DNA of 64,000 bases from Nocardia asiatica NBRC 100129 (GCF_000308415.1 NZ_BAFS01000004.1:29153-93152); one strand, 5' to 3'. Shown: positions 1 to 10,348, counted from the first letter of the stretch. Translations and numbers: made by a program. The notes: a model not told the origin generated them from the sequence alone.

Positions 1-1007
1 AGGCCATCGGCCGGGTCGACCTGCTCGACACATCGCGGGCCAAGCAGCACTGGAAGGCCAGCAAGCTGGACCTGTCCCCGATCCTGGACGACGTCGAGAC
101 GGCGTTCATGTACCAGGACCGCCGCTGCACCAAGTCCCAGGACCACGGCTTGGACAAGGCGCTGGACCAGCAGCTGATCGCGCAGAGCCGCGACGCGCTG
201 GAGCGGGGTCAGGCGGTGAAGTTCGAGACCAAGATCACGAACGTGAACCGCACCGTCGGCACCATGCTCGGCCACGAGGTGACCAAGCTCTACGGCGGCG
301 CCGGCCTGCCCGACGACACCATCGACATCACCTTCACCGGGTCGGCGGGCAACAGCTTCGGCGCCTTCGTGCCCGCCGGTATCACGCTGCGCGTGCAGGG
401 TGACGCGAACGACTATGTCGGCAAGGGCCTGTCCGGCGGGCGGCTCGTGGTGCGCCCGTCGCTGGACGCGCCCGGCGAGTTCGTCGCCGAGCAGAACATC
501 ATCGCGGGCAACGTGATCCTGTTCGGCGCCACCAGCGGTCAGGTGTTCCTCAGCGGTGTGGTCGGCGAGCGGTTCGCCGTGCGCAACTCCGGCGCCACCG
601 CGGTGGTCGAGGGCGTGGGCGATCACGGTTGCGAGTACATGACCGGCGGCCGGGTGGTGATCCTGGGTGAGACCGGGCGCAACTTCGGCGCCGGTATGTC
701 CGGCGGTGTGGCGTTCGTCTTCGACCCGAACGGCACCTTCGCCTCGCGGCTCAACCCCGAACAGGCCGACGCCGTCGAGCAGCTGGCCGGTGACGACTTC
801 ACCTGGCTGCACGACATCATCACCCAGCATCGTGACCAGACGGGTTCCCCGGTCGCCGATCGCATCCTGAGCGATTGGTCGCAGCAGGTGAACCACTTCG
901 TGAAGGTCATGCCGCGCGAATACAAGAAGGTTTTGCTCGCCATCTCCGAAGCTGAGAAGAGCGGCAAGGACGTGGACGAGGCGATTATGGAGGCCGCTCG
1001 TGGCTGA
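1..1007 (+). CDS. gltB: Glutamate synthase large subunit, C-terminal part
   Basis: The open frame runs from base 3 into the window with no start, so this is the 3' end of a gene beginning upstream. The roughly 334 visible residues form the C-terminal glutamate synthase beta-helix domain, with its glycine-rich turns ([39 protein letters not shown]). GltB transfers the amide nitrogen of glutamine to 2-oxoglutarate, making two glutamates in the cytoplasm. The amidotransferase and FMN/Fe-S core lie outside the window. The stop overlaps the GTG start of gltD by 8 bases, which implies translational coupling. Identification is firm because gltD follows. Confidence 0.96.
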   Translation, partial: AIGRVDLLDTSRAKQHWKASKLDLSPILDDVETAFMYQDRRCTKSQDHGLDKALDQQLIAQSRDALERGQAVKFETKITNVNRTVGTMLGHEVTKLYGGAGLPDDTIDITFTGSAGNSFGAFVPAGITLRVQGDANDYVGKGLSGGRLVVRPSLDAPGEFVAEQNIIAGNVILFGATSGQVFLSGVVGERFAVRNSGATAVVEGVGDHGCEYMTGGRVVILGETGRNFGAGMSGGVAFVFDPNGTFASRLNPEQADAVEQLAGDDFTWLHDIITQHRDQTGSPVADRILSDWSQQVNHFVKVMPREYKKVLLAISEAEKSGKDVDEAIMEAARG

Positions 1008-2469
1008 CCCTCAGGGTTTTCTGAAGCACACTTCACGGGAACTGCCCAAGCGGCGGCCGGTGCCGCTGCGCCTGATGGACTGGAAAGAGGTCTACGAGGA
1101 GAACTTCTCCCACGAGACCTTGCGTACCCAGGCCAGCCGGTGCATGGACTGCGGTATCCCGTTCTGCCACAATGGCTGTCCGCTGGGGAACCTGATCCCC
1201 GAGTGGAACGACCTGGTCTACAAGGACCGTTGGCGGGAAGGCATCGACCGGCTGCACGCGACCAACAACTTCCCGGAGTTCACCGGCCGGTTGTGCCCCG
1301 CCCCGTGCGAGGCGTCCTGCGTGCTCGGCATCAACCAGGACCCGGTCACGATCAAGCAGGTCGAGGTCGAGATCATCGAGAACGCCTTCGACGAGGGCTG
1401 GGTGACCCCGGTCTACCCGACCCGCCTCACCGGCAAGAAGATCGCCGTGGTCGGCTCCGGCCCGGCCGGTCTGGCCGCTGCGCAGCAGCTGACCCGCGCC
1501 GGGCACACCGTGACCGTGTTCGAGCGGGCCGACCGCATCGGCGGTCTGCTGCGCTACGGCATCCCGGAATTCAAGATGGAGAAGCGCTTCATCGACCGCC
1601 GCCTCGCGCAGATGGAGGCCGAGGGCACCATCTTCAAGACCGGCGTGAACGTGGGCGTGGACATCACCGCCGAGCAGCTGCGCGAGCAGTTCGACGCGAT
1701 CGTGCTGGCCGGTGGCGCCACCCTGGCGCGTGACCTGCCGATCCCGGGCCGCGACCTGGACGGCATCCACCAGGCGATGGAGTTCCTGCCCTGGGCCAAC
1801 CGGGTGCAGCACGGCGACGACGTCACCGACGCCGACGGCCTGCCGCCCATCCACGCCAAGGGCAAGAAGGTCGTCATCATCGGCGGTGGCGACACCGGCG
1901 CGGACTGCCTGGGCACCTCGCACCGGCAGGGCGCGGCCAGCGTGCACCAGTTCGAGATCATGCCGCGTCCGCCGGAGGAGCGGGCCGCGTCCACCCCGTG
2001 GCCGACCTACCCGCTGATGTACCGGGTCTCCTCGGCGCACGAGGAGGGCGGCGAGCGAGTGTTCTCGGTGAACACCGAGCGCTTCGTCGGCGTGGACGGC
2101 AAGGTGACCGGCCTGGACGCGCACGAGGTCAAGATGGTCAACGGCCGCTTCGAGAAGGTCGAGGGCACCGACTTCACCCTCGAGGCCGACTTGGTGCTGC
2201 TGGCCATGGGCTTCGTCGGTCCCGAGAAGCCCGGCCTGCTCACCGATCTCGGCGTCGGCTACGACCAGCGCGGCAACGTGCAGCGTGACAAGAACTGGGC
2301 GACCAACGTTCCCGGCGTCTTCGTCGCGGGTGACATGGGCCGCGGCCAATCGCTCATCGTCTGGGCCATCGCCGAGGGCCGCGCCGCGGCCGCGGGCGTC
2401 GACCGGTACCTGGAAGGCGAGACCGCGCTTCCGTCGCCGATCACGCCCACCATGGTGGCTCAGCGCTAG
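1000..2469 (+). CDS. gltD: Glutamate synthase (NADPH) small subunit
   Basis: This 489-residue protein is of normal GltD length. The N-terminal part has the two cysteine clusters for 4Fe-4S centres ([13 protein letters not shown] near residue 47 and CPAPCEASC near residue 100). A first dinucleotide-binding motif, [12 protein letters not shown], lies near residue 150 and a second, [12 protein letters not shown], near residue 298. The motif [13 protein letters not shown] lies near the C-terminus. GltD passes electrons from NAD(P)H through FAD to GltB for glutamate synthesis. The start is the GTG overlapping the end of gltB. A perfect hairpin 26 bases after the stop probably ends the gltBD operon. 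Confidence 0.97.
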   Translation: MADPQGFLKHTSRELPKRRPVPLRLMDWKEVYEENFSHETLRTQASRCMDCGIPFCHNGCPLGNLIPEWNDLVYKDRWREGIDRLHATNNFPEFTGRLCPAPCEASCVLGINQDPVTIKQVEVEIIENAFDEGWVTPVYPTRLTGKKIAVVGSGPAGLAAAQQLTRAGHTVTVFERADRIGGLLRYGIPEFKMEKRFIDRRLAQMEAEGTIFKTGVNVGVDITAEQLREQFDAIVLAGGATLARDLPIPGRDLDGIHQAMEFLPWANRVQHGDDVTDADGLPPIHAKGKKVVIIGGGDTGADCLGTSHRQGAASVHQFEIMPRPPEERAASTPWPTYPLMYRVSSAHEEGGERVFSVNTERFVGVDGKVTGLDAHEVKMVNGRFEKVEGTDFTLEADLVLLAMGFVGPEKPGLLTDLGVGYDQRGNVQRDKNWATNVPGVFVAGDMGRGQSLIVWAIAEGRAAAAGVDRYLEGETALPSPITPTMVAQR

Positions 2470-2495
2470 ATCCCCTCTCTTACCGGAGCGGAAAC

Positions 2496-2532
2496 GAAGG
2501 CGCCTGTGGACAACTCGTCCACAGGCGCCTTC
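2496..2532 (+). terminator. Terminator of gltBD
   Basis: A perfect 15-bp inverted repeat (2496-2510 and 2518-2532) with a 7-base loop starts 26 bases after the gltD stop. The following bases are pyrimidine-rich but not a clean T run. It separates gltBD from the cutinase-like gene. Confidence 0.8.
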
Positions 2533-2799
2533 TTCGCTCTCGATGGGCTCTCGGACCACGTCGCAGCGGAAGCGCTGACGGAAATCCGACACACTACGGC
2601 GTTCGAATGGCATTGCGGCGTTCGTGGCTTTATTGTGATCTCCGGCGTGCTGCTGATCTTGGGATGCGGTCGTGGAGTGCATGTCATACCGGTCGGGCGA
2701 CTTCTGTTCACCCGGCGTGCACTGGAACGACATCCGATGAGTTCAGCATTGACGCGGCAACTCGGCGGGAAGTTCGACGAGGGCGAGGTTTGGAGCGGT
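2533..2799 (+). other. Intergenic region between gltD terminator and cutinase-like gene
   Basis: No convincing gene is seen in this leader. The frame of the downstream gene stays open upstream, and an in-frame ATG at 2737 could extend it by 21 residues, but that would bury the signal peptide. A promoter for the secreted enzyme is presumed here, though no clear -10/-35 pair was identified. Confidence 0.4.
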
Positions 2800-3699
2800 A
2801 TGCAGTGGAAAAAGGTCGTCGCGGCGCTGGGCGCATCCGCGACCGTGATGTCCGGCTTGGTTTTCGGTGGTGGGTCGGCGAACGCCGCTCCCGGATGCCC
2901 GAGCCTGTACGTGGTGGCGATCCCGGGCACCTGGGAAACCGGCCGCGACAAGACCCCGCAGCCAGGCATGCTCGCCGGCGTCACCCGGGGCATGCCCGCT
3001 TCCGTGGAAGTGGATTATGTGACCTACGCCGCGACCGCTTTCCCCTGGGAGGGTGAGGTTTACGGCAACTCCAAGAAGGAGGCCGTCGACAACGCGCGCG
3101 GCCTCATCGCGAGCATGGCGCAGCAGTGCGGCGCCACCAAGATCGCGCTGGTCGGCTACAGCCAGGGCGCGGACGCCGCCGGCGACCTCGCCGCCGAGAT
3201 CGGCACCGGTCTCAGTGCCGTGCCCGCCGATCGCATCGCCGGTGTCGGCCTGATCTCCGATCCGCGCCGTTCGCCCACCGACATCCAGGTCGGCCCGGTC
3301 GCCCCCGGCGCGGGCGCGGGCGGCCCCCGGGTCGGCGGCTTCGGCTGGGTCAGCGACCGCACCCGCACCATCTGCGCGCTCGACGACCTCTACTGCGCGA
3401 CGGCGACCGACGACTTCGTCACGCGGTTCGCCGGTTTCCTCGCGCAGGCGTCGGACGCCAACCCCGCCAACATGTGGCGCTACCAGATCGAGGCCGGCAA
3501 CATCATCGGCGACTTGATGACCTCCGGCGGCGTCCCGGTCCTGCAGGCGCAGCTGACCGACTCGGCCAACCAGCAGCGTGCCAAGGACCTGGAGCGCTTC
3601 TACAAGTCCCAGGCGCACACCCTGTACGGCAGCTACCCGGTGGGCGGCGGCCAGACCGCCATCTCTTGGATGCACAACTGGATCGCGGGCATGGCCTGA
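2800..3699 (+). CDS. Secreted cutinase-family esterase
   Basis: A 299-residue alpha/beta hydrolase of the cutinase (Culp) family. The ATG at 2800 is chosen because it gives a classical signal peptide: MQWKKV, a hydrophobic stretch, then ANA-APG with cleavage near residue 29. Mature features are the N-terminal cysteine (PGCPSLYVVAIPG), the nucleophile elbow GYSQGAD (serine near residue 125), and a later Asp/His-containing region (CALDDLYC, then AHTLYGSYP). Mycobacterial relatives are cell-envelope esterases or lipases acting on lipids outside the membrane. The exact substrate cannot be read from the sequence. It has its own terminator just downstream. Confidence 0.88.
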   Translation: MQWKKVVAALGASATVMSGLVFGGGSANAAPGCPSLYVVAIPGTWETGRDKTPQPGMLAGVTRGMPASVEVDYVTYAATAFPWEGEVYGNSKKEAVDNARGLIASMAQQCGATKIALVGYSQGADAAGDLAAEIGTGLSAVPADRIAGVGLISDPRRSPTDIQVGPVAPGAGAGGPRVGGFGWVSDRTRTICALDDLYCATATDDFVTRFAGFLAQASDANPANMWRYQIEAGNIIGDLMTSGGVPVLQAQLTDSANQQRAKDLERFYKSQAHTLYGSYPVGGGQTAISWMHNWIAGMA

Positions 3700-3717
3700 G
3701 CCACCGCCGAAACCACG

Positions 3718-3750
3718 AGGCCCACCTCCGAACTCGGAGGTGGGCCTTTT
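3718..3750 (+). terminator. Terminator of the cutinase-like gene
   Basis: A perfect 13-bp inverted repeat (3718-3730 and 3735-3747) has a 4-base loop and a TTTT run at the end. It starts 18 bases after the stop. The next gene is convergent and ends at 3767, so the hairpin may serve both directions. Confidence 0.85.
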
Positions 3751-3766
3751 CGTCGTGGCGGGACGA

Positions 3767-4078
3767 CTAGCTCGAGCCGGTCGGCGGCATGACATGCTTG
3801 AACTTGAAGAACTGCTGCTGCGGGCCGTCCCGCCATGGGCGATCGTCCGGCCCACGGCCCGGGCCGTCATGCCGTTCGTGGCGTTCGAAATGACGGGGGC
3901 GTTCGTTGATGTCGGCACCCTGCTGCGGTGCGTCCACCAGCTGTACCTCCGCCTGCTCGGCGGGGGCCTCGGCGGACGCGGTCGCCGCGAGGGCGGCGAG
4001 CGGGACGGCGATCAACGCCCCGGCCACGGCCACCCGGGTGAGACGCCGCAGCGGCGTAGCGGTTTTGGAGAGCGACAC
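3767..4078 (-). CDS. Small exported protein, function unknown
   Basis: This encodes about 103 residues. The GTG at 4078 is chosen because GAAAGGA lies a few bases upstream and the resulting N-terminus is a signal peptide: basic residues (TPLRRLTR), a hydrophobic core (VAVAGALIAVPLAALAA), then TASAEA. The mature part is hydrophilic and rich in Arg, His, Pro, Asp and Gln (RHFERHERHDGPGRG), without cysteines. I do not recognise the family. The gene lies downstream of, and in the same direction as, the histidine phosphatase gene, but a strong hairpin separates them. Confidence 0.65.
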   Translation of the reverse strand: MSLSKTATPLRRLTRVAVAGALIAVPLAALAATASAEAPAEQAEVQLVDAPQQGADINERPRHFERHERHDGPGRGPDDRPWRDGPQQQFFKFKHVMPPTGSS

Positions 4079-4096
4079 GGAATTCCTTTCTCTCGA

Positions 4097-4130
4097 ACCG
4101 TGAGCCACTGTTCGGCAGTGGCTCACCGGT
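4097..4130 (-). other. Perfect hairpin in the 5' region of the small exported gene
   Basis: An 11-bp perfect stem (4100-4110 and 4116-4126) with a 5-base loop extends to 14 bp with one bulge. It starts about 20 bases before the GTG start of the small exported protein and lies about 65 bases after the stop of the phosphatase gene. There is no T run on the minus strand, so it could be a weak terminator, a leader structure or a protein-binding site. Confidence 0.55.
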
Positions 4131-4191
4131 CCCATCGAAGATTCCGTCACTGGGACAGCGGTGCGATGCTCCTGGCAGTCGGCTGTGAATC

Positions 4192-4806
4192 TCAGCGGGC
4201 ACCGATATTGCGCGGCAACAGGTCCCAGACGTGCCCGTTCTCGTTGACGGTGGCGGCGGTACGCCGTCCGCTGCGGGAGAACAGGATTCGGGTGATCGAG
4301 CAGTAGTCGATGGGAAACGTCAGTGGCCGCTGCAAGCCGAGCACTTCTTGCAACAGCACGTTGACCACGCCGCCGTGTGCGAACGCGACCACCGTGTCGG
4401 CCGGATCGGTGGCCGCGACGATGTCGGCGACGGCGGCGCGCACCCTGGCTTTGAACGCCTCGCCGTCGACCTGCACCGGCAGATGCCCCGCCTTGATCCG
4501 GTCATAGGCGTCGCGGAATTCGATCTTGGCGTCCTCGATCGGGATGTAAGCGGGCAGATCGCGATCGTATTCGGCGAGATCGTCCACTATCTCGACGCCG
4601 AGGCCGAGCTTCGCGGCGGTCGGCGCCGCCGTTTCCCGAGCCCGTCGCTGCGGGCTGCTCACCACCCGGGAGACCCGGTGATGACCGAGCGCCGCGGGCA
4701 CCCGCTCGGCTTGCTCCAGCCCCACCGGCGCCAACTCCGGATCGGCGGGCCCGGCCGAGCTGAGCACCCGGACCGGCTGGGCATGGCGAACGAGAATCAA
4801 CTGCAC
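4192..4806 (-). CDS. Histidine phosphatase family protein
   Basis: A 204-residue member of the phosphoglycerate-mutase-like histidine phosphatase superfamily. The phosphorylated histidine is in LVRHAQ at the N-terminus (usual pattern RHG, here RHA). The second catalytic histidine is in FAHGGVV near residue 149. SSPQRRARETA near residue 51 supplies the usual arginines. Such cytoplasmic enzymes remove phosphate from small molecules or proteins, and the substrate is not evident. The gene is divergent from the Uma2-like gene, with a roughly 90-base shared upstream region. Confidence 0.85.
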   Translation of the reverse strand: MQLILVRHAQPVRVLSSAGPADPELAPVGLEQAERVPAALGHHRVSRVVSSPQRRARETAAPTAAKLGLGVEIVDDLAEYDRDLPAYIPIEDAKIEFRDAYDRIKAGHLPVQVDGEAFKARVRAAVADIVAATDPADTVVAFAHGGVVNVLLQEVLGLQRPLTFPIDYCSITRILFSRSGRRTAATVNENGHVWDLLPRNIGAR

Positions 4807-4893
4807 CCGCCCTACTCTGCCGCATGGCCCTGACCTGTCCGATCCGGCCCCAGGGAGCTACGACCGGCACACTCGAGGTGACATACTCGGAGC

Positions 4894-5472
4894 ATGACCG
4901 TCGAGCCGTTTCCGCAGTGGCTGCGCCCGCCGCCGGGCGGGTTCGTCGCCGAGGATCTCGATCGCCTGCCCGACCTTCCCCCGCACACCGAGCTGATCGA
5001 CGGCAGTCTCGTCTTCGTGAGTCCGCAGGCGCAGTTCCATATGTTGGTCATCACGCTGCTCGACTCCGCTCTTCGCCGCCTCGCTCCCTCGCAATTTCGG
5101 GTGAGACGGGAGATGACCGTGACTCTCGGGCGGGATCAGCGCCCGGAACCGGACATCATCGTGATCCACGCCGAAAGCGTCGGCGGCCCCGGACTGACGA
5201 CGTACCAGGCCGACGACGTCGTCTTGGCGGTCGAAGTGGTCTCGGCGGAATCGCGTACGCGTGATCGGGAGCGCAAACCGCAGCTGTACGCCCGCGCGGG
5301 AATCGCTCACTTCTGGCGGGTCGAGAATGTAGACGGCCGCCCGGTTGTCTACGTCTACGAACTGGACCCGGCGACGAACGCTTACGCGCTCACCGGAATT
5401 CATCACGATCGCCTGAAGCTGACCGTGCCGTTCGATATGGACATCGACCTCACCGAGATCGACCGGCTGTAG
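4894..5472 (+). CDS. Uma2-family putative endonuclease
   Basis: A 192-residue protein of the Uma2 (DUF820) family, which has a PD-(D/E)XK nuclease fold. Visible family features are the N-terminal ELIDGSLVF with its conserved glutamate, the PEPDIIVI strand carrying the acidic residue, VLAVEVVSAESRTRD, and the RKPQLYARAGIAHFW segment with the lysine. Catalytic residues appear intact. Uma2 proteins are numerous in cyanobacteria and some actinobacteria, and their biological role is unsettled. It stands alone between a divergent phosphatase gene and a convergent small membrane-protein gene. Confidence 0.85.
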   Translation: MTVEPFPQWLRPPPGGFVAEDLDRLPDLPPHTELIDGSLVFVSPQAQFHMLVITLLDSALRRLAPSQFRVRREMTVTLGRDQRPEPDIIVIHAESVGGPGLTTYQADDVVLAVEVVSAESRTRDRERKPQLYARAGIAHFWRVENVDGRPVVYVYELDPATNAYALTGIHHDRLKLTVPFDMDIDLTEIDRL

Positions 5473-5601
5473 ATCCGGTCGCTCGGCTCGATCGGTCGAG
5501 TACTTCGGTGGAACCGCAAAGAACTCGGCGGATTGCTCGGCCGCGGCCGGGCGCGTCGGCTTCCCTTTTCCGGCTCGCACGGCGCTGTATACAACGGGAA
5601 A

Positions 5602-5637
5602 CGACGGCCCGGTTCGCGGCATGTGAACGGGCCGTCG
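5602..5637 (-). terminator. Terminator after the 71-residue membrane protein
   Basis: The inverted repeat 5602-5615 / 5625-5637 has about 13 pairs, one bulge and a 9-base loop. It lies just downstream of the minus-strand gene ending at 5648 and is followed on that strand by TTT. It may also serve the convergent Uma2 gene. Confidence 0.65.
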
Positions 5638-5647
5638 ACGTCCGCCG

Positions 5648-5863
5648 CTACTGGCTCTTCTTGCGCTTGGTCAGCAAGTAGATACCGCCGATGATCAGGG
5701 CGACCACCAGCAGGCAGCAGATCGCGCCGATGATCAACCCGCCCTTGCTGCTCTTCTTCTTTTTGGCGGCCAAGTCGAGCGCGGAGTTCCAAGTGTCCGG
5801 GCTCGCCCACACGGTGTGGTCCAGCAGGCTCGCGTTCGTCAGCAGGTCAAGGTACATATCCAA
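5648..5863 (-). CDS. Small single-pass membrane protein
   Basis: A 71-residue protein not assigned to a family. The first 33 residues are soluble. They are followed by a lysine-rich stretch (AAKKKKSSKGG), one hydrophobic segment near residues 42-65 (GLIIGAICCLLVVALIIGGIYLL) and a basic tail TKRKKSQ. The arrangement fits a single transmembrane helix flanked by positive charges. It lies 93 bases upstream of the lysX 3' end on the same strand, with a terminator after it. Reality as a gene is supported by sensible composition and the following terminator rather than by homology I can name. Confidence 0.6.
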   Translation of the reverse strand: MDMYLDLLTNASLLDHTVWASPDTWNSALDLAAKKKKSSKGGLIIGAICCLLVVALIIGGIYLLTKRKKSQ

Positions 5864-5956
5864 CCCCTCGAGGTGTATCGGCCTCCTCCCGGAGCCGAAT
5901 CTCCAAGGGTAGCCGCCCGATCAGCTCGATGAGAACCGTTCCGTTCGAAGGCCCGG

Positions 5957-8900
5957 TCAGCGGGGTTTCACCAATGGGAACGGCAAGGTCTCGCGGATGC
6001 TTCGTCCCGTGATCAGCATGACGATCCGGTCCACACCCATCCCGAGTCCGCCGGTGGGCGGCATCCCGTGTTCGAGGGCCTGCAGGAAGTCCTCGTCGAG
6101 TTCCATCGCCTCCGGGTCGCCGTTGGCCGCGAGCAGTGACTGCTCGGTGAGTCTGCGCCGCTGCTCCACCGGGTCGGTGAGTTCGCTGTAGGCCGTGCCG
6201 AGTTCGACGCCCCAGGCGACCAGGTCCCAGCGCTCGGTGACGCCGGGGATACTGCGATGCTGCCTGGTCAGCGGCGACACCGAGGTGGGGAAGTCGATGT
6301 AGAACGTCGGCTCCTCGGTGCGGGACTCGACCAGATGCTCGTACATCTCCAGGACCACCTGGCCCGCGTCCCAGCCGTGCTGGTAAGGCACGTCGGCCTT
6401 TTCGCACAGTGCGCGCAGTTCCTCGACGCCGGTCTCCGGGGTGATCTCCGCGCCGATCGCGTCCGACACCGCGCCGTGCACCGTTCGCACCCGCCAGTCG
6501 CCGGAGATGTCCACCTCCTCGAACGACCCGTTTCCGCTGGGGCGCAACGCCACCATCGCGCCGTTGGCCGCGATCGCGGCGTTCTGAATCAGCCTGCGGC
6601 AGGTGTGCATCATGCGCTCGTAGTCGCTGTGCGCCTCGTATGCCTCGAGAATGGTGAACTCGGGATTGTGGCTGAAGTCTACGCCCTCGTTGCGGAAGGT
6701 CCGCCCGATCTCGAACACCTTCTCCATACCGCCGACACACAGCCGCTTCAGGTACAGCTCCGGCGCGATCCGCAGGTACAGGTCGAGGTCGTAGGCGTTG
6801 ATATGGGTGACGAACGGCGTCGCGTTGGCGCCACCGTGCACCTGTTGCAGGATCGGCGTCTCGACCTCGAGATAACCCAGGGAGCTCAGCGAGTCCCGCA
6901 GCGAGCGCACTACCGCGCTCCGCTTGGCCAGCACCTCGCGAGCCTCGGGGTTGATCGCCATGTCGACGTAGCGCTGCCGCACCCTGGCCTCGGGGTCGGC
7001 CAGCCCTTTCCACTTGTCCGGCAGCGGATGCAGGCACTTGCCGAGCATCCGCCAGTCCGCCGCGAGCAGCGAGAGCTCACCACGCCTGCTTGCGCCGATC
7101 TGTCCGCTCACCTCGATCAGGTCACCGAGATCGAAGAACTCGCCGAACTCGGCGCTGCGCTGGGGGCCCACCCGGTCGCGATCGATGACCAGCTGGATGT
7201 CGTCGGTCCAGTCGCGAACCACCGCGAAGATCACCCCGCCGTAGTCGCGGATGCGCAGCAGCCTGCCGCAGACCCGGACCGTGGTGCCGCGCGGGGAACG
7301 CCGCGCGTCGGCGACGGTATGCGTCGGCGGATACGCGACCGGGTAGGGGTCGATCCCCGAGTCGGCGAGGCGCGCCAGTTTGTCCATGCGTACGCGCACC
7401 TGCTCGGGTCGGCGCGGCAGCTGCTGCTCGCCCTCGATCTCGGTGATGTCGGGCGGACTGCCGTCGGCGTGCAGCCCCGCCACGGTCGCGGGGACCGCGG
7501 TGTGCACGCCGGTATGCGCCGCGGTGTCCGGCTCCTTGCCGATCCGCGGCAGGAAGCCCTCGGCCAGCGCGCTGGCCACCGCGACGCGCGGTAACTGCCT
7601 GCGCTCCTCGAACAGGAAGAACCGGGGCGCCCAGTGCGGTTGGTACTTCACATTCGAGCGATACAGCGCCTCGAGCTGCCACCACCGCGAGAAGAACAGC
7701 AGCACGCCACGCCACAAACGCAGCACGGGACCGGCCCCGATCCGGCCGCCCTCCTCGAACACCGAACGGAATACCGCGAAGTTCAGCGACACCTTGGTGA
7801 TGCCGTACAGCTCGGAGTTCAGCGCGAGCTGCGAGATCATCAACTCCATCACGCCGTTGGGGCCGCCGGGATCACGGCGCATCAGCTCCAGCGAGGCGCC
7901 GGTGCGGCCCCAGGGCACCAGCGACAGCATCCCGAGCACCCGGCCCTGCGGGTTGACCGCCTCGACCAGCAAGCAGTCCCCGTCCAGCGGATCCCCCAAT
8001 CGGCCCAGCGCCATGGAGAACCCGCGCTCGGTCTCGGTGTCGCGCCAGGTGTCGGCGCGGGCGATGATCCGGATGAAGTCCTCGGCGGGGATATCGCGGT
8101 GCCTGCGAATGCGGACTCCGACGCCGTGCTTGCGCAGCCGGTTGGCGGCTTGGCGCACCGGTTTCATCTCCGGCCCCGCCAGCGAGAAGTTCCGGGTGTC
8201 CAGGATGGCTTCGTCGCCGAGGCGCAGCGCGGACAGGCCGGCGCGTCGGTACGCCGTCGCGCCGAGTTCACTCGCGCCCATCACCGCGGGAGCCCAGCCG
8301 AACTGGTCGGCCTGCCGCAGCCAGGCATCGATCGCCTGCGGCCACGCCTCCCGAATGCCGATCGGATCACCGCTGGCCAGACTGACACCCAGCTCCACCC
8401 GGTACGTCACCGCTGCCTTGCCGCTCGGCGCGAACACCACCGCCTTGTCCCGGCGGGTGGCGAAGTAGCCGAGCGAGTCCTCCACGTCCGAGCGTTCCAG
8501 CAATCCGCGGATCGCCGACTCGTCGGTCCCGGTCATGGCGTTGGCCGCGCGCTGCGAGCGCAGCAGGACGATCACCGCGGCCAAGAGCGCGACCGCGCCG
8601 AACAGGCCGAGCAGGAAATTGACGAACGGCGGCGGATGCCCGTCGAAGTGCTCGTTGTCCGCCAGCACCGCCGCGGTCACCCGGTAGACCGCCCAGCCCG
8701 GTCGCTGCACGCCCTGCGGCAGGCTGCCGGGGAACAGTTCCACCAGGCCCCAGCCGATCAGCGCGCCGACCGCCAGACCGCCGGCCAGCACACCGAGCGC
8801 TGTCCATCCCGCGCCGCGGCGCACCTTGGTGTAGAACTCGGGCCATGCCGCGATGAGCACGCCGACTACGGCGAGATGCAGCACCATGGCCACCAGCGCG

Positions 8901-9280
8901 TGGATACTGCCCCGGTCCGCGAAGGTGACGCCGTTGACCACCGCGTAGGCCATGAGATAGCCGATCAGCAACCACCAGGCGATCCGCTTCCGGCTCGCGA
9001 TCGCACCCGCCGCGAGGCCGACGACCAGGGCCCACATCAGATTCGTGTCCGGCGCGTCGAAGTAATAGGTGTCGATATAGCGGCGCGGCACGTGGGTCAG
9101 GAAACGCAGACCGGGCGAAAGGCTCCAGAGGAAGCACAGCACCGCGAATACACCGAGTACCGATCCCGCGATATGCGGGACTTCCGAAAGCCGTCCGTGA
9201 CCCCGGTGCGGAACCGGCGGAGTCGGTTTATCCGCGGGTGGTGCGATGTCTCGATGTTGCTGGGCTTGCGTGGAGGTCAC
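5957..9280 (-). CDS. lysX: Bifunctional lysyl-phosphatidylglycerol synthase / lysyl-tRNA synthetase
   Basis: About 1107 residues, close to mycobacterial LysX. The N-terminal half has a series of transmembrane helices (from ...[15 protein letters not shown]) followed by a DUF2156 aminoacyl-transferase domain to about residue 610. From about residue 625 a class II lysyl-tRNA synthetase follows, with an OB-fold, motif 2 ([15 protein letters not shown]) and motif 3 ([12 protein letters not shown]). Established role: the synthetase half makes Lys-tRNA and the membrane half transfers lysine to phosphatidylglycerol, lowering surface charge and increasing resistance to cationic peptides. The GTG at 9280 is chosen by the family N-terminus. 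No clear Shine-Dalgarno is visible, so the start may differ by a few codons. Confidence 0.93.
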   Translation of the reverse strand: MTSTQAQQHRDIAPPADKPTPPVPHRGHGRLSEVPHIAGSVLGVFAVLCFLWSLSPGLRFLTHVPRRYIDTYYFDAPDTNLMWALVVGLAAGAIASRKRIAWWLLIGYLMAYAVVNGVTFADRGSIHALVAMVLHLAVVGVLIAAWPEFYTKVRRGAGWTALGVLAGGLAVGALIGWGLVELFPGSLPQGVQRPGWAVYRVTAAVLADNEHFDGHPPPFVNFLLGLFGAVALLAAVIVLLRSQRAANAMTGTDESAIRGLLERSDVEDSLGYFATRRDKAVVFAPSGKAAVTYRVELGVSLASGDPIGIREAWPQAIDAWLRQADQFGWAPAVMGASELGATAYRRAGLSALRLGDEAILDTRNFSLAGPEMKPVRQAANRLRKHGVGVRIRRHRDIPAEDFIRIIARADTWRDTETERGFSMALGRLGDPLDGDCLLVEAVNPQGRVLGMLSLVPWGRTGASLELMRRDPGGPNGVMELMISQLALNSELYGITKVSLNFAVFRSVFEEGGRIGAGPVLRLWRGVLLFFSRWWQLEALYRSNVKYQPHWAPRFFLFEERRQLPRVAVASALAEGFLPRIGKEPDTAAHTGVHTAVPATVAGLHADGSPPDITEIEGEQQLPRRPEQVRVRMDKLARLADSGIDPYPVAYPPTHTVADARRSPRGTTVRVCGRLLRIRDYGGVIFAVVRDWTDDIQLVIDRDRVGPQRSAEFGEFFDLGDLIEVSGQIGASRRGELSLLAADWRMLGKCLHPLPDKWKGLADPEARVRQRYVDMAINPEAREVLAKRSAVVRSLRDSLSSLGYLEVETPILQQVHGGANATPFVTHINAYDLDLYLRIAPELYLKRLCVGGMEKVFEIGRTFRNEGVDFSHNPEFTILEAYEAHSDYERMMHTCRRLIQNAAIAANGAMVALRPSGNGSFEEVDISGDWRVRTVHGAVSDAIGAEITPETGVEELRALCEKADVPYQHGWDAGQVVLEMYEHLVESRTEEPTFYIDFPTSVSPLTRQHRSIPGVTERWDLVAWGVELGTAYSELTDPVEQRRRLTEQSLLAANGDPEAMELDEDFLQALEHGMPPTGGLGMGVDRIVMLITGRSIRETLPFPLVKPR

Positions 9281-9583
9281 GGAACCAGTGTGTACGTAGG
9301 TGTGTCGGATTTGCCAAGCCTGCGGTGCGCGTGTTTGTGCGGCGTTTGTCCGGCCGGGAGTTCGGCACGGCGCATTCGCCGCCGGGTGGAGCCGATGCCG
9401 TACTTTCGTGATTCCGCGCTGACCTGGGCGGAAAGGCCGCACGCGTCGGCGGGAATTCGATGCCTGCGGCGCACGAATCGGATTTCCGCGCGGGGCGGGC
9501 GGGACGGCTCGAGTTGCTCGATGATCGCTGGTGGCACGGGGTGGTGTTCGGTGAGTTCGGATGGGGCTGTAAGTATTTACCTC
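9281..9583. other. Divergent intergenic region between lysX and the S4 gene
   Basis: This 303-base gap between divergently transcribed genes must hold both promoters. I see no further gene and no strong palindrome. Confidence 0.5.
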
Positions 9584-9802
9584 ATGTCGGAACCAGTCGA
9601 AGTACCGATCGATGAGGACGTTATTCGGCTCGGCCAGTTTCTGAAGCTGGCCAACCTGATCGAATCCGGTTCGGAGGCGAAGACGGTGATCGCCGCCGGG
9701 TTGGTCCGGGTCAACGACGAGGTCGAGCTGCGGCGCGGACGACAACTGCACATCGGTGACGTGGTCGCCCTCGCCGGTCACAAGGCCATCGTCTCCGCCT
9801 GA
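9584..9802 (+). CDS. S4 RNA-binding domain protein (YaaA/RlbA-like)
   Basis: A 72-residue protein that is essentially a single S4 domain: [20 protein letters not shown] (helices), [21 protein letters not shown] (the S4 RNA-binding loop) and IGDVVAL. The ATG at 9584 gives the family's usual compact length. Proteins of this type bind structured RNA and have been linked to ribosome assembly, but the RNA partner here is unknown. It is divergent from lysX and followed by the convergent rraA gene. Confidence 0.88.
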   Translation: MSEPVEVPIDEDVIRLGQFLKLANLIESGSEAKTVIAAGLVRVNDEVELRRGRQLHIGDVVALAGHKAIVSA

Positions 9803-9859
9803 CCCACCCCCGAGCAGGCGGCGGCCGGAGAAACGTTCCGGGCGCGCCGCCCAACGGGC

Positions 9860-10348
9860 TCAGTCCTCGGCGCGGACGACTACCCCGTCGTGGTCGCTGT
9901 AGAGCATGTCGCCGGGCACGAACGTGACCCCGCCGAACTCCACCGGCACGTCACGCTCGCCGCTGCCGGTCTGCGTGCTCTTGCGCGGGTTGGTGCCCAG
10001 CGCCTTGACGCCGATGTCCAGGGTGCGCAGGATGGCGGAATCGCGGACCGCCCCGTTGACGACAACGCCCGCCCACCCGTTCTCCACGCCGCGCCCGGCG
10101 ATGATGTCACCGACCAGCGCGGTGTGCACGCTGGCGCCGCCGTCCACCACCAGCACCTTCCCCTCGCCCGGCTCGCCGAGCGTCTGCTTCACCAGCAGAT
10201 TGTCCTGGAAGCAGCGGATGGTGGTGATGCGTCCGGAGAACGCCGCACGCCCGCCGAACTGGATGAACTGCGTGTCGCAGCTCCGGATCTCCGGGCCGAT
10301 CTCGTCGGCCAAGTCGGCGGTGGCGGTTACATTCTGCGATTCGGTCAC
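9860..10348 (-). CDS. rraA: RraA-family protein (ribonuclease activity regulator / HMG aldolase family)
   Basis: A 162-residue protein of the RraA family, starting at GTG 10348 ([12 protein letters not shown]). Family signatures are the glycine-rich loop [32 protein letters not shown] and the closing [15 protein letters not shown]. In some bacteria RraA binds and inhibits RNase E. Other family members are divalent-metal 4-hydroxy-4-methyl-2-oxoglutarate aldolases. The sequence alone does not decide between these. Its start codon lies 12 bases from an intergenic repeat block (10360 onward) that reads toward the gene, so the block occupies the promoter or leader. Confidence 0.88.
   Translation of the reverse strand: MTESQNVTATADLADEIGPEIRSCDTQFIQFGGRAAFSGRITTIRCFQDNLLVKQTLGEPGEGKVLVVDGGASVHTALVGDIIAGRGVENGWAGVVVNGAVRDSAILRTLDIGVKALGTNPRKSTQTGSGERDVPVEFGGVTFVPGDMLYSDHDGVVVRAED

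Noticed and set aside
1033..2733. 566-codon open frame antisense to gltD
   Set aside because: It is a mirror of a well-supported gene, a common effect of GC-rich codons. Its translation is Arg/Gly/His-rich and has no recognisable domain.
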